Origin: Planctomycetota bacterium
Lineage (GTDB): Bacteria; Planctomycetota; Planctomycetia; Planctomycetales; Planctomycetaceae
NCBI GenBank assembly: GCA_023417655.1
Contig: JAEZFD010000072.1
Span: 70,552 to 134,551, forward strand
DNA: 64,000 nt
Direction: 5' to 3'
Shown one piece after another: positions 44,997-53,394 of this stretch. The translations under genes and the position numbers were made by a program. Every line of letters begins with the position of its first letter. Within the stretch, counting starts at the first letter, position 1. Below the pieces are notes generated by a model. That model saw only the letters and a program-made list of their open reading frames with translations, made no database searches and had not been told where the DNA came from.

Positions 44997-45419
44997 ATGT
45001 TCAACTCATACACGGTGATCTGGTTTCTGATAGGGAGTGTCACTCTTTGTGGATGCGGGAGGAAGGAAATTCCCGGGCGTCCGAAGCTCTATCAGGTCTC
45101 CGGGAGCGTCATGTTTGAAGGTCAGCCCGCTGCGGGGGCTGTCGTGATGTTCGCGCCTCAGGACCATGAATTTGCCGCGACCGCGAAGACGCAGTCTGAT
45201 GGGACGTTCCGGCTACGGACATTCGAGGAGGGTGACGGCGCTGCCGAGGGTACTTATAAAGTCGTCGTCTATAAGGTCGACGTACATGTCCTCGAGAACG
45301 GAGGAGTTCGGGAGGAACATCACTTCCCGATGAAGTACAAGAGCACCGAATTGACGCCACTGACCGCTGTCGTCAGTGCCGGCCAGAAGAATGAAATCAC
45401 GCTGCAGGTCACAAAATAG
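44997..45419 (+). CDS. Small lipoprotein (partner of DUF1559 copy 4)
   Basis: A 140-residue lipoprotein. The leader ends LIGSVTLCGC, a good lipobox. One carboxypeptidase-regulatory-like domain follows: YQVSGSVMFEGQPAAGAVVMF, QSDGTFRLRTFEEGDGAAEG and TYKVVVYKVD. It ends with a KYKSTELTPLTAVVSAGQ pattern that occurs loosely in the 27461 and 61498 proteins (KKYKGEGSVTADVKK) and may mark a subfamily. ATG 44997 is used, with an upstream open frame from 44952. Same direction as copy 4, 96 bp apart; likely co-transcribed. Function unknown. Confidence 0.85.
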   Translation: MFNSYTVIWFLIGSVTLCGCGRKEIPGRPKLYQVSGSVMFEGQPAAGAVVMFAPQDHEFAATAKTQSDGTFRLRTFEEGDGAAEGTYKVVVYKVDVHVLENGGVREEHHFPMKYKSTELTPLTAVVSAGQKNEITLQVTK

Positions 45420-45716
45420 GCCGGTCACTTCCAGTAAGCGTCTGGCGAGAGTCAATCAGCGGCTTGCCTGCCAAGTCGATCCGACTGAGAGACCGCAGCA
45501 ATTGAGTAGTTTCGCGGTAAGAACAATCTTTCACGTCGAAACTGACCGGACACCGGGTAAATTTTCCGGCGAGGGGAGCGGGGGTGAGCTATGGTACTGC
45601 GAGGGTGCCTAGGAGCACTGGCCGAGTTCAGCGGGAGCTGATCAGCGCAAGTCGTCCGCTCTACACAACTTCTACCGCTGAAGAGAGTTCGGCACCTTCC
45701 GCACCGTGGAAATCAA

Positions 45717-45872
45717 ATGTTACTCGCGTTCGACTACACAGCCCGGGAATACATGAAGGCGTATGGAAAATACGCCACCGACTTCTGGGATAATATGACT
45801 CCCGGTCAGTACGGTGGCGTTTTGATTTTCATCGCCGTTTGCGGCTATCTGCTAATGCGGTCATCGCGCTGA
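45717..45872 (+). CDS. Possible 51-residue membrane protein
   Basis: A short frame, ATG 45717 to TGA 45872. The product starts MLLAFDYTAREYMKAYGKYA, with a charged amphipathic half. It continues to a TPGQYGG turn, then a 15-residue hydrophobic stretch (VLIFIAVCGYLL), and ends MRSSR. This looks like a small single-pass protein with a basic C-terminus. The codon use is regular, and no strong ribosome site is visible (CGTGGAAATCAA ahead). I do not recognise it. It lies in an otherwise empty gap between a lipoprotein gene and the convergent ceramidase-like gene. Confidence 0.5.
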   Translation: MLLAFDYTAREYMKAYGKYATDFWDNMTPGQYGGVLIFIAVCGYLLMRSSR

Positions 45873-45933
45873 GACGCCGGACATAATCCGATTTCTGATC
45901 AGGCCGGTCGTCTCACAACGCCACGATCACCGT

Positions 45934-47382
45934 CTACTTTTGGGTGAGACTCTTCTGCGTCTCTTGCACCATTTCCAGCAGTTGAGCCAGCATCTTGTCC
46001 GATGCTTCGCGTTCCAGCCGGTTAGTTCCAAGCCAGGTCTCATACCCTCCCAGATCATGCTGACGCGGCGGCGGCAGATAGCCGACGTACCCGTGTGATA
46101 ATGACATCAGGAAGGCAGGCTGCTGCGGGCACTTCTTTTTGAATTCCAGCCCGATCTCGCAGAAGACTTCGCACGGCATGGTGCCAATGCAGAGGTCGCC
46201 GATTCGCAGTACCTGTAGCGGAATTTTCCCTTTCTCAGGGTAATTCGCCACGTTTTGAACCCGCTGTGCGTAGATGTAAGATAGGTCCGTTGCCTTCTTT
46301 GGTCCATCGGCCACCGTCTTGTCGGCCCAGGCGAGAAGTTCCGGCTCAGGGTGACGGAACGTCATTTCCGGCTTGCGCATCACTGCAGTCAGCGGGACGT
46401 CCTTGCTGTATTTCAGCTTCTGAACGGTGTCGTAGACCTTCTGGGCGACGTCATGGGCGACATAACGAATCTGCTCATAGGGAGGTTTCGCCGGACGGGG
46501 TTCTCGGAAGTTGATGTTATTGATGTCGCCGCTCGTCCCGTTCGCCATGATGGGAACCAGTGGAGGATCCTGCTCTGAGTTTCCGGCCAGCCGCAGATAG
46601 TGCTCACTGAACTCGCCGTAATAGTCTGAAGAAATGGCTGTCCCGGGAACGCCTCCGACATAGTGCAGGGAATAGCTCGCGAGCACACAGATCGGGACCC
46701 CTTTCCGATCACGAACGGACAGAATGGAGACGACTGGATCCGTTGGGCCAGCAGGTTCCACCAGATTCGGGTTACCGGCCCCGGGGTTCATCTTCACTTT
46801 GTCATTCGTGTTCCCGAACGGATTCATCGGCATCGTGCCGGGCTTAAGATACCAGCGACGATTGAAAACGTGCTCAGGAATCGAAACGGTTCCGAATGCG
46901 AACTCAGCAGGACGCAGGTTATTCATGGCACGCTGAACGCCGTCAGCAATTCGGGTCACGATGAACTTCTGATAGTCATCGAGCGGAGCGTTGGGATCAA
47001 AACGATGGCCCCCCAAGGCACTTGATCCGGAGTGTGTGTGTGTCGCACACAGCAGAATGTTCGATTCAGGAATCTGGGTCTGCTTTTCGATCTGGGCGCG
47101 TGCCTGATTGCAGAGCTCTACGCTGATTCCCAGCAGGTCACAGACAACGAGTGCCAGGCGGTTCTTGCCGTCATCCAGAACCAGGCAGCGGGCAAACAGC
47201 TCGTCATGGATGTGCTTGGACGGTGTCGGTGCAAAGCCCCCGACGATCGGGAGTCCCAGCGGAGGAGTGATGTTGCTGGTGGCTGCTCCGGCCTTCAGGC
47301 CAGTGTTTTCATCTGCCGCGTAGGACAGGGCTGGCGTTAAGACGCCGCAACAGATCGCAAGTAGAACGAGATATCTCTGCAT
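45934..47382 (-). CDS. Neutral/alkaline ceramidase-family protein, secreted
   Basis: A 482-residue protein with a signal peptide (MQRYLVLLAICCGVLTPALS, cleavage near AA-D). The neutral ceramidase domain follows: AGAATSNITPPLGLPIVGGF, DELFARCLVLDDG, CATHTHSGSSALGG with metal-binding His and the catalytic Ser region, SYSLHYVGG and ANGTSGDINNINF. Ceramidases hydrolyse N-acyl linkages of sphingolipids; family members in planctomycetes are often of unknown substrate. It is shorter than the full-length family (about 650), lacking the usual C-terminal immunoglobulin-like part. ATG 47382 is chosen, with AAGGA nine bases ahead, over ATG 47391. Confidence 0.88.
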   Translation of the reverse strand: MQRYLVLLAICCGVLTPALSYAADENTGLKAGAATSNITPPLGLPIVGGFAPTPSKHIHDELFARCLVLDDGKNRLALVVCDLLGISVELCNQARAQIEKQTQIPESNILLCATHTHSGSSALGGHRFDPNAPLDDYQKFIVTRIADGVQRAMNNLRPAEFAFGTVSIPEHVFNRRWYLKPGTMPMNPFGNTNDKVKMNPGAGNPNLVEPAGPTDPVVSILSVRDRKGVPICVLASYSLHYVGGVPGTAISSDYYGEFSEHYLRLAGNSEQDPPLVPIMANGTSGDINNINFREPRPAKPPYEQIRYVAHDVAQKVYDTVQKLKYSKDVPLTAVMRKPEMTFRHPEPELLAWADKTVADGPKKATDLSYIYAQRVQNVANYPEKGKIPLQVLRIGDLCIGTMPCEVFCEIGLEFKKKCPQQPAFLMSLSHGYVGYLPPPRQHDLGGYETWLGTNRLEREASDKMLAQLLEMVQETQKSLTQK

Positions 47383-47545
47383 TCCAGACATTCCTTAGGC
47401 GGGGGGAAAAGATCAGTCAGTAACCATTCCTCACTTTAACAAAAGCTTTAAGAACTCAGTGATCAAGGCGGACTGTGATCGTCTGAATGACTCAGAGTTT
47501 TCCCACTGGAAGGGGCGTCCACCGGTCCTGTCGAATGACCGAACC

Positions 47546-47743
47546 TCAGCTGAAGTCGCGATAGGAATTGACGCCGAGATAGATCACGATGGCGGCACTG
47601 ACGATGAACAGAATGTCCATCAGTCGGGTGTGCTCTGAACCTGAAAAGGGAATTCCCACAATCAGGTCAGCCAATGCCAGCAATGCGACCAGTCCGGCCA
47701 CTGCGATTGAGCCAATCACCATTTGTTTCGGCATGTCCTGCAT
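47546..47743 (-). CDS. Small two-helix membrane protein, unknown
   Basis: A 65-residue protein from ATG 47743. Two hydrophobic helices (about 8-28, VIGSIAVAGLVALLALADLIV, and about 42-57, ILFIVSAAIVIYLGV) are joined by a polar loop. The C-terminus is NSYRDFS. A frame to 47806 would add a non-hydrophobic tail. It looks like a conserved small inner-membrane protein but I do not recognise a family. The neighbouring ceramidase and SDR genes share its strand. Confidence 0.6.
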   Translation of the reverse strand: MQDMPKQMVIGSIAVAGLVALLALADLIVGIPFSGSEHTRLMDILFIVSAAIVIYLGVNSYRDFS

Positions 47744-48027
47744 GACGTCTGCTCGCGCTCTCAGATGTGACAAATTGGAAGGACACAATCCGGGTGATGT
47801 CTTCATCGGGAAGGAGCTTGCGAACCTATCGGTCGGCCCTTTCCTCGACGTAACCCGGGCAGTGATCTAAGAGTATACTGTTCTGGATTCAGCAAGAGCC
47901 AGTGCGCACTCTCGATTTGGCGAGGCTCCGTGACAACCGCTCGACTCTGCGAGCGTCAGCTGGCGCTTCTGAGCCTTCTATTGACTGAATTGCCCGGCAG
48001 ATATGCGATGACCTGTCTGGTGAATGC

Positions 48028-48801
48028 TCATCGAGCGGTCCAGCCGCCATCGACAGCCAGCAGACTTCCGGTGACGTAACTGCTTGCGTCACTCGCCAGA
48101 AAGATCGCCGCTCCCTGAATCTCTTCCAGTCGCCCCCACCGATTCAGAGCGACTGCCCCGATAATGTTCTTTCGCGCGTCTTCCGAATCCGCAATGGGGA
48201 CGTTCATGTCTGTCAGAAACGGACCCGGGCAAATCGCATTGCATGTAATCCCGAAGGGAGCGAGTTCGAGAGCCAGAGCCCGAGTCAGTTGGACGACTGC
48301 TCCCTTACTGGAAGCATACGGAGTTCGGTTGGCGAGACCGACCATTCCCAGCGTGCTCGCAACGTTAATGATGCGACCGGAACCTGCTTCCTTCATGAGC
48401 GGGACAACCGCCCGACTGCAGAGCCACGGTCCAGTGACGTTGATCGCCTGAACCGATTGAAACTGCTCAGGAGTGATGTCTTCAATCGGACCGCGAATGT
48501 TAATGCCGGCATTGTTGACCAGGATGTCGACCTTCCCGAAAGCCGACAGTGCCAGATCGATCATCGCGACGACCTGATCATTGGATGTGACGTCGGCCGC
48601 ACAGCCGACCACTTTCGTCCCATATTCGGCAGAGAGTCTTTCGGCGGTCGCCTGTGCTTCCAGCAGATGTCGGCTGACCAGCAGCACATCGGCGCCAGCA
48701 GAAGCCAGGCCTGCGGCCATTGCTTCCCCCAGACCTTTGGAACCGCCAGTGACGATGGCAGAGCGTCCCGCGAGATTGAAGAGGCTGATCCCCGGCAGCA
48801 T
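48028..48801 (-). CDS. Short-chain dehydrogenase/reductase
   Basis: A 257-residue classical SDR, NAD(P)(H)-dependent. It has the cofactor motif TGGSKGLG (18-25) and NNAG. The catalytic triad is present: Ser in NVASTLG and Tyr and Lys in YASSKG. The C-terminal WTAR follows AVDGG. The closest relatives in pattern are gluconate 5-dehydrogenase and 3-oxoacyl-ACP-reductase-like proteins, so the substrate is open. ATG 48801 is chosen because GAGGA stands six bases ahead; an ATG at 48807 would abut that ribosome site. It is followed by small membrane and ceramidase genes on the same strand at a distance. Confidence 0.93.
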   Translation of the reverse strand: MLPGISLFNLAGRSAIVTGGSKGLGEAMAAGLASAGADVLLVSRHLLEAQATAERLSAEYGTKVVGCAADVTSNDQVVAMIDLALSAFGKVDILVNNAGINIRGPIEDITPEQFQSVQAINVTGPWLCSRAVVPLMKEAGSGRIINVASTLGMVGLANRTPYASSKGAVVQLTRALALELAPFGITCNAICPGPFLTDMNVPIADSEDARKNIIGAVALNRWGRLEEIQGAAIFLASDASSYVTGSLLAVDGGWTAR

Positions 48802-48853
48802 TTTCATTCCTCAGAAGTAAAACCTGAAAGTCCGGTCCTCAATGTCGATGGCT

Positions 48854-49462
48854 TCAGCTCTTCGTCGTCGATTCCGGGTCATCAATCTGCCAGGGATCGA
48901 TCTCCCGCATTCCCTGATCCGCTTCCTCAGCGAGTCGCGTGAACTCGTCAACTTGTTCTGCCGGGGGAAGCATCCGAACCACAATCCGTGTCCCGCGAAC
49001 CGCGATCACTTCGACGGGAGCATTTGGCTCGATCGGCAGACCATCACTGATCGCATGAATGCGCTCGCCATTAACGCTCACCAGACCGCCAGGAGTCATC
49101 GGATTCAAAGCAATTCCCTGTTTGCCGATCAGCCCCTTCAATCGCTCTGCCTCTTCCTGATACGGAAGGACCTCTTTCTCGGTCGGAGCCACAAGAAGCA
49201 CACGATTCCCGAGGGAGGTTCTGGTCAGGATCTGAAAGCCTCCAATGATGGAGGAGGGGACAATGACGGCGACCGCTCCCAGATAGATCCACCAGTAGAG
49301 CGGAGATGAGATATACCAGGCTTTGTAGGCGAAATAGCCTGAAATCAGAAAGCAGCACAGACACAGGACCCCGATGGCCCCGCCTGACGGGATAAACAGC
49401 TCCGCGAAGATCAGCAGGATCCCGGCGAACAGGAAAACGAACACGAGAGCTTGTGGATCCAT
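48854..49462 (-). CDS. NfeD-family membrane protein
   Basis: A 202-residue protein with three transmembrane helices (about 5-25, 28-50 and 55-80, with FAELFIPSGGAIGVL in the first). A C-terminal OB-fold follows (about 108-175, GKQGIALNPMTPGGLVSVNG). This is the short NfeD form, which usually works with an SPFH-type stomatin/flotillin partner to organise membrane domains; none is seen next to it. The acidic tail is ESTTKS. ATG 49462 is used; the frame is open to 49594, but that region has no transmembrane character. Confidence 0.88.
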   Translation of the reverse strand: MDPQALVFVFLFAGILLIFAELFIPSGGAIGVLCLCCFLISGYFAYKAWYISSPLYWWIYLGAVAVIVPSSIIGGFQILTRTSLGNRVLLVAPTEKEVLPYQEEAERLKGLIGKQGIALNPMTPGGLVSVNGERIHAISDGLPIEPNAPVEVIAVRGTRIVVRMLPPAEQVDEFTRLAEEADQGMREIDPWQIDDPESTTKS

Positions 49463-49743
49463 GTAGCAACGACTGGCGTTTAAAGGCTGTACGGATCGAC
49501 CATTTCCAGGTCCGCCTGAAACCGAGCCATCAGGAGTTCTGACGCAAGACGGTGCGGCACCGGAATGACAGGCATGGATTCTAGATGATTCCAAGTCCTG
49601 TCAACACCCCTGCAGCCTGCTGGATCGGAGAACTGGTGCCTCAGCTGGGAAATCGTCGCCTGAAATTCAAGGCCTCGTCGGAGGGGTGTGTTAACCGATC
49701 GAAACTGGGCACGGCGGACCATCTCGGTTCAACAGGGGGCGGC

Positions 49744-49783
49744 AAAAAGAACAGCGACCGGTTGAGAATATCAACCGGTCGCT
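49744..49783 (-). terminator. Rho-independent terminator of sat
   Basis: A perfect 13-base stem (AGCGACCGGTTGA / TCAACCGGTCGCT) with a 5-base loop, followed on the minus strand by GTTCTTTTTG. Confidence 0.88.
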
Positions 49784-49841
49784 GAGATGCTTTCCGAAAG
49801 CTCTCGGGGCGGTCAGAAACCATCCCGAAAGATCGTCTGAA

Positions 49842-51101
49842 TTACTGCTTCATGGCAGCAGCGAGGATGCGTGAGGTCGATTCACGCATGACGCGTGGGT
49901 CAACCATTTCGCCGCGCTGCAGCGTGTTGCGGACGTCCTTGCCGGAGATGAACAGCGGCTTTTCGTCCTTGTGGTTTTCCATCAGGTCGACGCGACCCAT
50001 GGATTCATAGTAAGCGGCGAAGCCGACGTTGATCGGCTTGATCAGCAGCTCACCGCCGAGCTTGTTGAAGATTTCCTGTGCGTCGAAATCGCCCCAGATG
50101 TTCGAGCCGTCGGCGTATGGCACGTCAGCGTGCTTACGACCGATGACGATATGGGTGTAACCCATGTTCTGGCGGTAGATTGCGTGCATGATCGCTTCTT
50201 TTGGACCGCCGTAGAACATCTTGATGTCCAGGCCGAGCAGCTTCACGCGATCTGGAACCGACTCCCCTCGCTTGGCCCACAGAGCGGTGTCGCTGTCGCC
50301 GTCGCCCATCTGGCGCTCAGAGATCAGCTTCTCATAGGTTTCCATGCGGACGACAGCGTTCACGTCGTCGCCCTTGGTTTCCCCGATCAGTGGGTTCAGG
50401 ACAGCGCCAGCGTTCTTGCCTTCCTTTAGCAGCTTCTCGAGAGCGTAAACGAGTGCGTACTCGTGAGCGCGGTGCAGGGGGTTACGGGTCTGGAAGGCGA
50501 CAACAGCTTCCCAACCGGTTTCGCCCAGCAGCTTGCGGACTTCGCGTGGAGTCAGCACATACTTGCCGAACTTTGGATTCTTTGGCTGTGGCAGAGCACG
50601 GATCGTTCCACCGACCAGATAGGCCTTCTCAGCATCTGGGCCGGTCAGGACCATGTTGGCCCCAGCGTGATCGAGACGGCCAGTGCCGTAGACGGAAGAC
50701 AGGTACTTCGTCTTGTTCCAGACGTAGATGTCGTTCAGTTCCAGAGTCCCGATGATTTCGCCTTCGGGATTGGTCAGAGCAACGGTTTCCCCGACGGTCA
50801 GTGTCTTGGCGACAGCGGAAGTCACTGGGAACGCGAGGGGAATCGTCCAGGCGTATTTCTTGCCGTTGTGGGTGATCGTGGATTCGTCCAGAACCTGATT
50901 GTAGGTCTTGGAATCCATTGGACCGGTCAGCGGGCTGAGAGTTCCGTCAGCGAAGCGGTAAACGGTGGAAACGTCAGCGGAAGAGACAGGAACCTGCTTC
51001 AGGCCAGCAGCCTGAGCCTTGAAAGCATCGGCTTCGGCAGCCGGAACGGTGCAGCAGACAGGTTCAGAGAGTCCGCCGTGAGGAGCAATCAAATCAGCCA
51101 T
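49842..51101 (-). CDS. sat: Sulfate adenylyltransferase (ATP sulfurylase)
   Basis: A 419-residue enzyme that makes adenylyl sulfate from ATP and sulfate. It has the N-terminal PUA-like domain (about 1-180). The nucleotidyltransferase part has QTRNPLHRAHEYAL (204-217, the HxxH active site), followed by ETKGDDV and YTHIVIGRKHAD. GRKHADVPYADGSNIWGDFDAQEIF is a strong signature. The end (LQRGEMVDPRVMRESTSRIL) matches archaeal/bacterial single-domain Sat. It stands alone with its own terminator; whether it works in assimilation or in sulfur oxidation cannot be judged because no other sulfur gene is in view. Confidence 0.96.
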   Translation of the reverse strand: MADLIAPHGGLSEPVCCTVPAAEADAFKAQAAGLKQVPVSSADVSTVYRFADGTLSPLTGPMDSKTYNQVLDESTITHNGKKYAWTIPLAFPVTSAVAKTLTVGETVALTNPEGEIIGTLELNDIYVWNKTKYLSSVYGTGRLDHAGANMVLTGPDAEKAYLVGGTIRALPQPKNPKFGKYVLTPREVRKLLGETGWEAVVAFQTRNPLHRAHEYALVYALEKLLKEGKNAGAVLNPLIGETKGDDVNAVVRMETYEKLISERQMGDGDSDTALWAKRGESVPDRVKLLGLDIKMFYGGPKEAIMHAIYRQNMGYTHIVIGRKHADVPYADGSNIWGDFDAQEIFNKLGGELLIKPINVGFAAYYESMGRVDLMENHKDEKPLFISGKDVRNTLQRGEMVDPRVMRESTSRILAAAMKQ

Positions 51102-51508
51102 CGATCATTTGCCTTTAATTGTTTGAACGCTTCAGTCTTTGCCAATGGAACCTCTGCCGACGATTCTCAATTCGAGTCATCCGCGACCTGCAGCAAAGAC
51201 ACATTCAGGTGCCTTGAAGGTTGCGACGGGAAGAGTCTGCCGCGCTCGAATCGCCCGCACGATCACTGCCCAGGCAGTGCCATTCTGTGAATAACGAAGT
51301 GGGCGAGCCTAGAGCATCAGAAAAATGGAGTCAAGAGCCGGTCAGAACCCCGGAGAACCACGGAAAAATTGCAACTTGTCGAGATACCTATTCTCGACAT
51401 CCCGCGAGGAATGTATATACACTGGCTGGTATCAGCAATTCTTGATCGGTTGTTTTGTCGGTTCTCGACACTGTCCTCAATTCCTTTCTCTGATCACGGA
51501 CGCAAACC
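51102..51508. other. Divergent intergenic region between sat and DUF1559 copy 5
   Basis: No gene in 407 bp. It must carry both promoters. The inverted repeat at 51378-51398 lies about 110 bp before the DUF1559 start. A further copy of its half-site (TCTCGAC) occurs near 51462. Confidence 0.45.
51378..51398. promoter_or_regulatory. Inverted repeat, possible operator
   Basis: GTCGAGA and TCTCGAC around a 7-base spacer, upstream of DUF1559 copy 5. A 7-base half-site repeat of this kind can bind a dimeric regulator; this is inference from shape alone. Confidence 0.3.
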
Positions 51509-52564
51509 ATGCAATACTCCCATTCAGGCTCGCATTGCCTCTGCAGAAGACCGGATGGAAGATCACCGGTCCGACGAGGATTTACACTCATCGAACTTCT
51601 GGTCGTGATTGCCATCATCGCCGTCCTGATTGCACTTCTTCTCCCGGCGGTTCAGCAAGCAAGAGAGTCAGCTCGCCGAAGCCAATGCAAGAACAACCTA
51701 AAGCAGCTCGGGCTGGCACTCCACAACTACCTGGACACGCATCAAATTCTTCCGCCCGCAACAATCAACCCGGGTTGCAAGAATTCGCATCTCGCTCCAT
51801 TTGCCCCTGAGGTCTCACAGAATTATCGTAACTTCACGATGCATCTGCTCATCTTGCCTCAGATTGAACAGGCAACTCTCTACAATCAGCTGAACTTCTC
51901 GGTCCCAGTGGGACTGTCATCTCATGAAGATTCGCCTCGGGTAAACGAAACCCTTGCCGGACCGAACATGGCCGTTATTAAGAAGAAGCGGATTCCCATC
52001 TATGCTTGCCCATCCGACTCCGCAGATAACCTCGGCACCAGTGCCGCAACAGACAATCACTACTACACGATCGATTATGCCCGGACGAGTTACGGGGTTG
52101 TGTCGCGTAATTGGGACGACAACAGTCATAACAGCTCGCTGTTATGGGGCACGGCGAATAACAACGGAAGCAGCGGTGGCGCTCGCTCGGCATTTGGGCA
52201 TAACGGAGCGGCGAGAATCCGAGACCTTTCTGATGGCACGAGCAATACCATTGTGCTGGCAGAATCTTCGATGCGAAAAACCTCGGCCAGCTATGGGCCA
52301 TATTGGGGGACTTGGACAAACACGTTCTGGCTGAAAATGAGTCCGGGAATTAACAAGCCGATTACAATTTCTGCACCAGCACAAATCCAGCCGAGCACAA
52401 ATGTAGATCTTCCGTACGCTTGGGCAGTCGGAAGTGCCCACACCGGTGGCTGTCACTCTCTCATGGGCGATGGATCGGTTCGCTTCCTTGGCGATAACAC
52501 GAATCTTGCAACGCTGCTCGATCTGGTGAGCATTGCCGACGGAAAAGTGATCGGCGAGTTCTAA
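51509..52564 (+). CDS. DUF1559 protein with pilin-like N-terminus (copy 5)
   Basis: A 351-residue DUF1559 protein. The leader is rich in Ser, His and Arg (QYSHSGSHCLCRRPDGRSPV) before RRGFTLIELLVVIAII. RESARRSQCKNNLKQLGLAL follows. The variable domain has CPSDSADN. The C-terminus is SAHTGGCHSLMGDGSVRFL and the end KVIGEF. The start at ATG 51509 has no clear ribosome site; no nearer ATG offers a better one. A lipoprotein gene follows at 52773. Confidence 0.9.
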   Translation: MQYSHSGSHCLCRRPDGRSPVRRGFTLIELLVVIAIIAVLIALLLPAVQQARESARRSQCKNNLKQLGLALHNYLDTHQILPPATINPGCKNSHLAPFAPEVSQNYRNFTMHLLILPQIEQATLYNQLNFSVPVGLSSHEDSPRVNETLAGPNMAVIKKKRIPIYACPSDSADNLGTSAATDNHYYTIDYARTSYGVVSRNWDDNSHNSSLLWGTANNNGSSGGARSAFGHNGAARIRDLSDGTSNTIVLAESSMRKTSASYGPYWGTWTNTFWLKMSPGINKPITISAPAQIQPSTNVDLPYAWAVGSAHTGGCHSLMGDGSVRFLGDNTNLATLLDLVSIADGKVIGEF

Positions 52565-52772
52565 AGCCATTGTTGCCTCCACAATGCTCAAACAAATTCA
52601 AGACGCTCCTGATGGCGAATTCAGTTTTGCTGATCAAGGAGCGTCTACTTATTGGAAGACCGACGAAGACTGTCCGACTTGAGGGGATTGAGATTGTCGG
52701 ACTGTTCTTCGCTTGTATCACCGCGTCACACCGTGTTCACAGACTTGCCATCAGCAACCGGGACTCATTGAC

Positions 52773-53177
52773 ATGCATCGAATTGGTTTGATCGTGATTG
52801 TCTTTGGAGTGTTGCTCCTCGGCACCTCCGGATGCTCTAGGAGCATAGACCCTGAAATTCCTCCGCTCGTTCCAGTGAAGGGGAAACTGACAGTTAATGG
52901 AAAGCCCGCAGGAGGAATTGGTATTGTCTTCGTGCCTGATGGGAGTCAACGGGAAGGGATTGGGCTGACAGACGCAAGTGGAAACTTCGAGATGAAACAC
53001 CGGGGGACCGTTCCCGGTATGGAACCCGGGGAATACAGGATCGTTCTCGATAACTCGAACGCCGACGGCACGGGGACGTTTCTCCCGGCTCGATACTCCA
53101 ACGGTGGAATTCTGCTAAGAATCACGGTCCCTAAGGACGGAATCCCCGAGTTAGTTCTTGACGCCAGCGGGAAATAG
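52773..53177 (+). CDS. Small lipoprotein (partner of DUF1559 copy 5)
   Basis: A 134-residue lipoprotein. The leader ends GVLLLGTSGC with Cys after Gly, a strong lipobox. One carboxypeptidase-regulatory-like domain: VPVKGKLTVNGKPAGGIGIVFV, then TDASGNFEM and EPGEYRIVLD. It ends with a short beta stretch (LLRITVPKDGIPELVLDASGK). ATG 52773 lies in a frame that opens at 52713; no better start is seen. About 210 bp after the DUF1559 gene, same strand. Convergent with the cyclopropane-synthase-like gene. Confidence 0.85.
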   Translation: MHRIGLIVIVFGVLLLGTSGCSRSIDPEIPPLVPVKGKLTVNGKPAGGIGIVFVPDGSQREGIGLTDASGNFEMKHRGTVPGMEPGEYRIVLDNSNADGTGTFLPARYSNGGILLRITVPKDGIPELVLDASGK

Positions 53178-53394
53178 CAGGTGCCGGACGCGAGGATTGC
53201 ATCGCGTGAGCAGGGCGAACGTAGAACAGGGGCCCTTTGTCTCGACCCGATCCCCGAGAAATGAAGCGGACGAAGAAATTCCAACAATCTCGGACGGACA
53301 CATGCTCACGCTGCGGACGAGACGTCAGCATGTCGCCCAGCCCTGCGGCGTTGAGTGAAATGCAACAACTCAAAGGCGTTTCAACAGAGCATAT

